Assembly (NCBI RefSeq): GCF_954871325.1
Contig: NC_088775.1
Location: 60,241,561-60,305,560, forward strand
From: Gordionus sp. m RMFG-2023
Lineage: Eukaryota; Nematomorpha; Gordioida; Chordodea; Parachordodidae
Direction of reading: 5' to 3'
Length of the DNA stretch: 64,000 nucleotides
Shown here: one piece after another, positions 57,476 through 64,000 of the stretch
How positions within the stretch are numbered: position 1 is the first letter of the stretch
How the letters are laid out: each line of letters begins with the position of its first letter
The notes under the pieces: generated by a model
The model's input: the letters and a program-made list of their open reading frames with translations, nothing else
The model's database searches: none
Told to the model about the DNA's origin: nothing
Position numbers and translations under genes: made by a program

Positions 57476-59039
57476 CATATTGTAAAAATATCAGCGGCCT
57501 ATACTTAATGGGGCTTTGTAACTCCTTTCTTTAATAAGCCGCCTACACTTAAGAGTATAGTTATATAATGGTTAAATGACTGCTACCGGCTTAATCTCAG
57601 GCGCTTGCCGGAATTTATATTAGTTTGTTTCACATTTTGAGCTGCCATCCTTTTAAGAAAAACTCCTAAGCCAAAGTGATAGTTATCGACTGGAAAGTAT
57701 GGATAAAATGTTGAGTCGTGCAGATTTACCGACGGAAGATAAAAGGTGAGGTACCAGGACCAGTTTCAAAAAGAGACAGAGCCTGAGACTGTTGAGATCG
57801 GATCTTGATATTATTAAGGGTAGTGATGTGACACCTTAGTAAATATAATGAAACAACATAATTCAATAGTGATGCAATCTATGAATAATATCTATCCTAA
57901 ACTATGGATATGGTTGTGATTAACTCCAGTGTAATTGATAAATATCTTTCTAACTGTCTCCAAAAAAGATCTGCAGTTACAGATGAACGGAAATGAGGTG
58001 ACTCATGGCAATGAGGTGCAAACGATACTATGTGATGGAGCTCATACTATTTAAATCAAGATAAAGACGATAACGAGTAAAGGTGATGGAAATATTTATC
58101 TTAATATAATTCTAAGGGGATAAATACATTAAAGATCGGATAAGGATAAGGTTTGATTCAACACATGTGCAGTAGGTAATAATAATGAAAGGGGATCAAA
58201 AATTACCGGTGAACAAAGGGAGTATACTCAACAAGCTAACTACAGTTCGAACACTTGAAAACACGATGAAAGGATAATAATTATATCGGTGATGAGGTTG
58301 ATGTATGACGTTTGGTTTTTGATTAGAAGGGGCGTGTCATAGTATATTAATTTTCTTAGGAAGCTAATTTTGCGCATACATCGGCATTTGTATTGTCAAA
58401 ATTAATATTTTTTTTATATGATTAGAGAAGATTATTAATAGATGTATATTTTTATTTTCGAAATGCTCAAAATAAAAAGACATAAAAAAACTAAAACATA
58501 ATTATATAATTTTGGTTTAAAATTATTAATTTTTGTTTTAGAAAATCTGTTATAGAAACTGTTATTTGGATACATTAGCTGTAAATAAGAGTACAGTATC
58601 AATAAATAAATTATCTTTTTTAATTGTGTATTATCTTTACTAAAATAGTTACCAAAATCTTTTTAAGTGAGGCGTCTGAGCATAAAAAAGGAGTCATAAA
58701 AGTCCTCTTAAATGAGACCTCTGAATATAAAAATAATTAACAAAGTCTTCTTAAGTGAGATATTATTATACTTTTAGCCGTTTGGAACAATTTATAGCCG
58801 GTTAAAAAATAGGCTAAAATAGTTTTTCAGTTTAATAATATCACTTTGGCCTCGGGGTTTTCTTAAAAGATACCAGCTCAAATAACAAACTGATAAAAAT
58901 TCTGGTAGGCGTTTAAAGGTTGAACCGAATTAGCCGACATTTAGTCATTGCCAAACTATACTCTAAAGTGTAGGTAATTGATTATGAAAAGTAGTTACCA
59001 AAGTCTCTTAAGTGTAGGCAGCATTTTTACAGTATGTTC

Positions 59040-59165
59040 TGTTCCTAAACCTAACCCTAACCATAACAACGCTAACTCTAACCCTATTTCTAACCCTTAC
59101 AATTACCCTATCCCTAACACTAACTCAACCTTAACTTTAATCAATCCAGCCCTAACCCACTATCC
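59040..59165 (-). repeat. Degenerate telomere-like array (CCCTAA sense)
   Basis: CCTAAACCTAACCCTAACCA then variants AACTCT, AACACT, TTACCC on a mostly 6-bp beat, in the opposite sense to 57345-57475. Confidence 0.9.
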
Positions 59166-60820
59166 TCTCCGCCTGACTATTCGCCACGGTTAAGGCTGGA
59201 CCTCCACCCGATACAATTATCTTCATGCCGAACCTACCCTAAAAATTATTTTAATCCCCTTACTTCTTCGTACTACACTAATTTTGAATAAGCATTCACC
59301 ACGAGATTTTGTTTTCAAAGTCATAAAAATCAGCGTGTATGCTCTCAGTGGCTGTGTAGCCTTCAGCCATAAACCTTTCTTGTCTTTATGTGGCACTTGA
59401 TGTCCCGCAAATCATTACCACTATCGCCTTCCTTAATTTGAATGACACTACTCATGACACCTTAGTACCAAGCATTCTTCTACTATCGCCAACTCTTCCA
59501 AAATGTACAGACATCCGATTCCCCTTGAATATTGTTTTCTTATCGTCTGAGTTGATTTTAAGAAAAATCTTTAAAATAATTTAAAAAATTTTGATATGTT
59601 AAACAATATTCTAAAATATTGTGTTAATTGTAAAGATAGGGTTGTTAATTGAATTCCTGTTCTAAAAAATAACTCTTTTGCGTACACTGACCACTGACAG
59701 TTGTAGTAGAGCATTAATTATGTTTTTCTTTTTAAAATTTATGAAGGGAATATCATTATAATGATAAGGTATAATTAATAATGTGGAAATATGGGCGCCG
59801 AAGGTGGCAAGGAGGGTAGATATAGGTTTTTGAGAGGGGTTTGAATCCAGTGAATATCCTGTCATGTAGACGCTGCATGTAATATATAAATTATAGCAGT
59901 ATTTAATTTATTTAGTTTAAACTTTATTATGCCCATATATTATTTTTTTTTAATCAGATGTTCTTAATGAATATAACAGATTAATTTGGGTTAATTTTAA
60001 AACTAACCGATAGCTGAATTTGAGCAAAGAGGCTTTCGCATTTTTATTGGTTAGATTGAAAGTACCACAGTTGATTGATATATCACTTCATACTTTGACT
60101 TGGGTTCAAATCCAGGAGCCAGGAGTACCGATATTTTTTCTGAAGTCAACCTAGCTATTAGCAGATTGGAATTCAAGTCATGATTTAGGATAAGTATCCA
60201 TTTCAATCTTAATATATACTAAAACTGGGTTTCATTCGATGGTGTATTGCTTGAAATTTGGCGGAGTGGAGGGGAGCTATTATTTTTATTTATATGTTAT
60301 CAAAAAATATGATTTTATTATAATTAATTCTTTATGTTGTAGCTATTGAAAAAAAGATGAAATAAATTTAATATAATACATCAAATGTCAGTTATTTTCT
60401 GACAAGGGAATTAGTGTTTTCCTGGTGGGTGGGAGTGAAACCAAATGATCACATGGGTGATTTTGGAAAATAACAATAAAAGTTTCTTTGTGGGCGGTTT
60501 GGAGTGAAAAAGACATTATATTGGATGAAGATGGGCTTGCTCATATGTTTAGATATTTATATTTGTATTGGATGAAGCCGGGATTGATCATATTTGCATG
60601 AATAAATTGGATTTATATATTTGTACGAATAAATTGGACTTGCAAAATTGTCCTAATTGGTAATTGTACCAATATGGGATTGATATTTATATTGCTGAGG
60701 CTAGTGGGAGAGACTGAATATCTATGGAACTAATAATAAATAAATATATATATAATTATTAATAATTTCTAATACTAATTCACTACTTTTACTCTTTATT
60801 CAACTTCTATCAAATCCAAA
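59166..60820. other. No gene seen
   Basis: Somewhat less AT-rich unique-looking sequence. Short frames at 59390-59584 (+) and 59662-59865 (-) have no recognisable motif. A duplicated TTGGATGAAG(A/C) phrase occurs near 60520 and 60568. Possibly host intergenic DNA. Confidence 0.45.
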
Positions 60821-60900
60821 ATAATAATCAAAATATCGTCTGTAAATTAATAATCAAAATATCGTCTGTAAATTAATAATCAAAATATCGTCTGTAAATT
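60821..60900. repeat. 26-bp tandem repeat, three copies
   Basis: AATAATCAAAATATCGTCTG TAAATT is repeated three times in a row. Confidence 0.9.
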
Positions 60901-61348
60901 CTTTTATTAAATTAATAATGAAAAATCATCGGTAAATTATAATTATTTTTCTTGGCTATTTATATATTTTTTGATAGCCATTAAAAATCATAAGTATTTG
61001 CATATTAAGATAATAATTTTTCGAAGAAATAAACACATAAAATAAAAATCCATCATTTAAATAAATTTTATTCCATAAACTATAAAAAAATGTAAAATTT
61101 ATTTTGCATATAAAAAATATAAGTACAACTATCTTTTAACTAAATTTGCATAATACAATAGTAATGTTTATTGTTGATATATATTTAATTATTAGAAAAA
61201 GATTGTTTTAGATTGTTATGTTATATTTTTGTGGGGGAAGGGTTGAGAGTAAGGGTTGAGAGTAAGGGTTTTTTTATACTTTATTTATATTTTATTCTAA
61301 ATATTTGGTTACAAAATACCATGAACATCTATAGAAATATATATAAAT
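60901..61348. other. AT-rich, no gene seen
   Basis: Low-complexity sequence up to the hAT terminus. GGTTGAGAGTAAGGGTTGAG at 61230-61270 is a short direct repeat. Confidence 0.5.
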
Positions 61349-62536
61349 TAGTGGCGTCGCTAGGGGGGGGCGCAGGGGCTCGAGCCCCCTGAAAAATTTG
61401 AATAGTCCTGTGAAGCAAAAATTTTTTTTTTAATGGCTCCTTAATTGAACTAAAAATAAATTTTTTTGATTGCCCACTGAATGATTTCTTTTATAATTCT
61501 ATTGAATAATATATAAATGTAATTTTATAATTTAAAAATTATGATGTCTATGTAAATTATTCTTAAATGAATACTATTTTTATTAGATAAGATTAATATT
61601 TATAAATTATATTTTCACTATGTCAGCTTGCAATCAAATTCTGTGTTAAAATATAATATTAATATCCCTCACTAAATATTAATTTCGCATTAACAGTTAA
61701 AGCTTTATTGATTTTTAATATTTAAATTATTATATAACCCTAATTAAATAAATATTAATTGAAAATTAACAAATTTAATATTGTAATTAGCCGAGTTCAA
61801 AATCACTAATCAACTATATTATTGATATTTAAATTTAATTACCATGCCTCTTATTAAAATTATTTTCTAGGTCCAAATCCAAATAAATATAAGAGATTTA
61901 TTTATAAAAAGTAAGTAAACATATAGTTTATAATCCTCTATTATATATAATTGGTTATAAAAGATTAGGTTAAATACCAATTTTACAGACTATTTGACAG
62001 TTATATAATATATTACATTTAGTATTTTAATAAATTTTACTAATAAATGTTTTTGATAATAAATATAAGTAATTAATTGCTTTCAAATATTTAACCCCAT
62101 CTATTTATTTAGAAATAATTTTAAAATTTAACCTTATTATTTATCCCAAAATGGATGTAAAAAATTAGATAACTTTTCTTCTCTTTTTTACGTGTTTTTA
62201 GGAAAGCTATTTTTTTTTTATTTGAAAAACAGTTTTGAGTTTAATTTTTAATACTAGTATATATTTGATATTATTACAAACTACTACTATTTTAAGATAT
62301 AATATACCAACTAGAGGTGGTGCTACAATAATATATAAAATCGTAATTAATTTCTTTTATCATATCATATCACTCTGGTTCTTATTTTATAGTTACAAAA
62401 TGTTTCATTTCTAATATGGCATCCATGCCTTGTAAATAACTTAAGGCTCAATACATTTGCATAATTTCCTCTAAAGATTTTTAGTGCTTTTGTTTTATCA
62501 ATTTATCTAGCATAATAAATTCTGATATAAGTTAAT
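61349..62536 (+). mobile_element. Non-autonomous hAT (MITE-like) copy, 3' part interrupted
   Basis: Starts TAGTGGCGTCGCTAGGGGGG and matches 4416-5591 in reverse complement throughout, for example TTTACGTGTTTTTAGGAAAG and ATAATATACCAACTAGAGGT. It is interrupted at 62537 by a BED-finger hAT, so its right terminus is not seen. ATATAAAT before the start would be its target duplication. Confidence 0.85.
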
Positions 62537-63189
62537 CAGGCTTGTTAACCGATCTTTTTAAAACGATCGAATCCCGATCACGATCTTTTCAAAAAATGAG
62601 GATCGAAATCCAGGATCGACTTTTTTTCTATTTAAATTTCTGAAGGAAATTTCTGACAGATGCAAAATTAACTAATATATGTTATAAATTTATTGTAATT
62701 GAATAATAATATAATAAAACCGATGCAAAATTAACTAATATAAAAATAAATTAAATATGGTAGAAATTTATTGTAATTGAATAATAAATATAACAATTAT
62801 AATATATTTATTTATAATTAAAATTAGCTTTTAATAATAAAATTTTTTCTAAATTATCATCATTTAAACATCCGCGTATTTCATTTAGAACATGTTTAGC
62901 TTTACTAAACAAGCGCTCTACAGGATCGCTTGATGGCAAAGGTGTATTATATTCAATAAATATTTTTTTAAAATTAATATAAGTATTGAAAATATTCATG
63001 GAATCATCATTTGAATAAAAAAATTTTTTAACGGAACAAGCATTTTGTACAGTATTTTTCCCAAAAAAAGCATCAATGTCATCCATACATTCATTTGAGG
63101 TCCGCATATGGTTGTTCCTGCATATTTTCCAAATGGGCAACTAATCTTTCTTTTACCATTCATATTTTGTGGCATATTAATATAAGGAG
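62537..63189 (-). mobile_element. 3' part of a second BED-finger hAT copy
   Basis: Starts CAGGCTTGTTAACCGATC, the terminus of the element at 26750-29892, and matches its last third in reverse complement. The minus-strand frame 62808-63140 reads FFGKNTVQNACSVKK, PSSDPVERLFSKAKHVLNEI and DDNLEKILLLKAN, the hAT dimerisation end, open over 110 codons. It is interrupted at 63190 by another element. Confidence 0.88.
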
Positions 63190-64000
63190 TAGTGTTGCGT
63201 AATCGGCTAAAAACTACGCCTAAGCCTAATAAGGCTAAGCCTAAAAATCGGCTAAAACTAAAAATCGGCTAAGCCTAATTAGGTTAAGCCTAAAAATCGG
63301 CTAAGCCTAATTAGGTTAAGCCTAAAAATCGGCTAAGCCTATATAAATCTGCTAAAATTAAATTAGTCAAAATTCTGCATCGATGCTTAGTATTAATTAT
63401 TATTTATTTATTTTAGTAAAATAATTTATTTTATTTATATTTAATGTAAATATTTTATTATTATCAACAAATAAACATGATATGATTTAATATTTTTTAT
63501 TTATATTATTATATTAAGAAATGAAAATAAATTTATTTATTTGATGTTATTTTAATAAAAAAATAATAGGCTGCTATATTGTAAAATTGTAATATTATTT
63601 TTAATATAATTTATTAGTGATTTTCACAATCTTCTTTATAAATACATCTTTTATTGAGGAATTATATTGTAAATTTTATTAGATAAATAAACAATCTTTT
63701 AGGTGAAATCTTTTATAATTTTTTTATCATTTTTTTAAAATTATCTATTTTTTATTAAATGAGGTGGATTTTATGAAACTTTTTTGATGATTTTATATGA
63801 TCTTTTTAAGGATAATATTTTAATGTGACAATTGTCATAATCGTTATTTTATAAGTTTTTTGAATTTTTTTGAAGAAAATAGGTTAAAATAAGTATTAAT
63901 AACATGTGTAAATATAAATTTAGTGAAGATGTACCAAAGAAAAGTGACAATTGTCATAATCGCTATTTTTAAAGTTTTTTGATTTTTTTTGACGATAATA
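63190..64000. mobile_element. TAGTGTTG-type hAT-like element, left part, cut by the window end
   Basis: Starts TAGTGTTGCGTAATCGGCTA, then a subterminal array of AATCGGCTAAGCCTAA words (63205-63340). At 63500-63790 it matches the interior of the 7.2-kb element at 48530-48830 (TTTATTAGTGATTTTCAC, AATAAACAATCTTT.AGGTGA). No coding sequence is seen before the window ends. Confidence 0.75.

Larger units (their letters stand above)
57345..59165. mobile_element. 1.8-kb element with long inverted repeats ending in degenerate TTAGGG arrays
   Basis: 57345-57475 is a degenerate TTAGGG/TTAAGG array, and 59040-59165 is a CCCTAA array facing it. Inside them the inverted match continues for about 200 bp per side. 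Left GACATATTGTAAAAAT, CCTACACTTAAGAGTATAGT, CGGAATTTATATTAGTTTG and GCCAAAGTGATAG (57476-57685) match the reverse complement of 58835-59040. Each arm is therefore about 330 bp. The 1.1-kb centre has no open frame of note. No target duplication was identified, so outer limits are approximate. Class unknown; it is non-autonomous. Confidence 0.7.

Noticed and set aside
57240-57534. VRVKVKV and TLTLTLT repetitive frames
   Set aside because: Translations of the telomere-like hexamer array on either strand, not genes.

Overview
This window is very AT-rich eukaryotic DNA, most likely from a fast-evolving or compact-intron animal. The host gene I can name, USE1 (a SNARE), has introns of only about 41 to 100 bp. 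The rest is dominated by animal-type transposons: hAT elements of ZMYM/DUF4371 and BED-finger types, a FLYWCH Mutator-like (Phantom-type) element, Ty3/gypsy-like LTR elements and a clipped LINE. I cannot name a species. No bacterial genes, rRNA, tRNA or CRISPR array were seen.

Layout. 1-6.5 kb: a decayed ZMYM-type hAT, then two copies of a non-autonomous hAT in inverted orientation. 7-9.2 kb: a decayed BED-finger hAT. 9.5-17.3 kb: a Ty3/gypsy fossil on the minus strand, split by a 2.65-kb small-LTR element with its 5-bp target duplication. 17.7-20 kb: a second ZMYM-type hAT on the minus strand. 21.2-31.2 kb: a nest in which LTR element A has LTR element B inside its left LTR (GATAT duplication) and a BED-finger hAT inside its gag-like region (GTAATTTA duplication). 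31.7-34.5 kb: a 41-bp minisatellite, a hAT scrap and GC-rich repeats. 35.3-38.4 kb: a transposase-like exon, the intact six-exon USE1 gene and a LINE remnant whose tail touches the USE1 start codon. 39.5-42.4 kb: hAT MITEs, one carrying a foldback MITE. 43.5-46.1 kb: splice-consistent exons of an unrecognised minus-strand gene around a ~330-bp tandem repeat. 46.6-56 kb: an old repeat family split by a 7.24-kb TAGTGTTG-type element (CTAATAAT duplication), which itself holds a 235-bp satellite and a Phantom-type MULE with a 9-bp duplication. 56-59.2 kb: a 16-bp minisatellite, possible exons of a small zinc-finger gene, and a 1.8-kb element with long inverted repeats whose outer parts are degenerate TTAGGG arrays. 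61.3-64 kb: another three-level nest of hAT-like elements, cut by the window end.

The strongest results are the exon-by-exon USE1 model, seven insertions dated relative to their targets by matching direct repeats, and the telomere-repeat-ended inverted-repeat element at 57.3-59.2 kb, which is my best candidate for something undescribed. Most element boundaries rest on terminal and target-site repeats read directly from the sequence; family names rest on recalled protein motifs.
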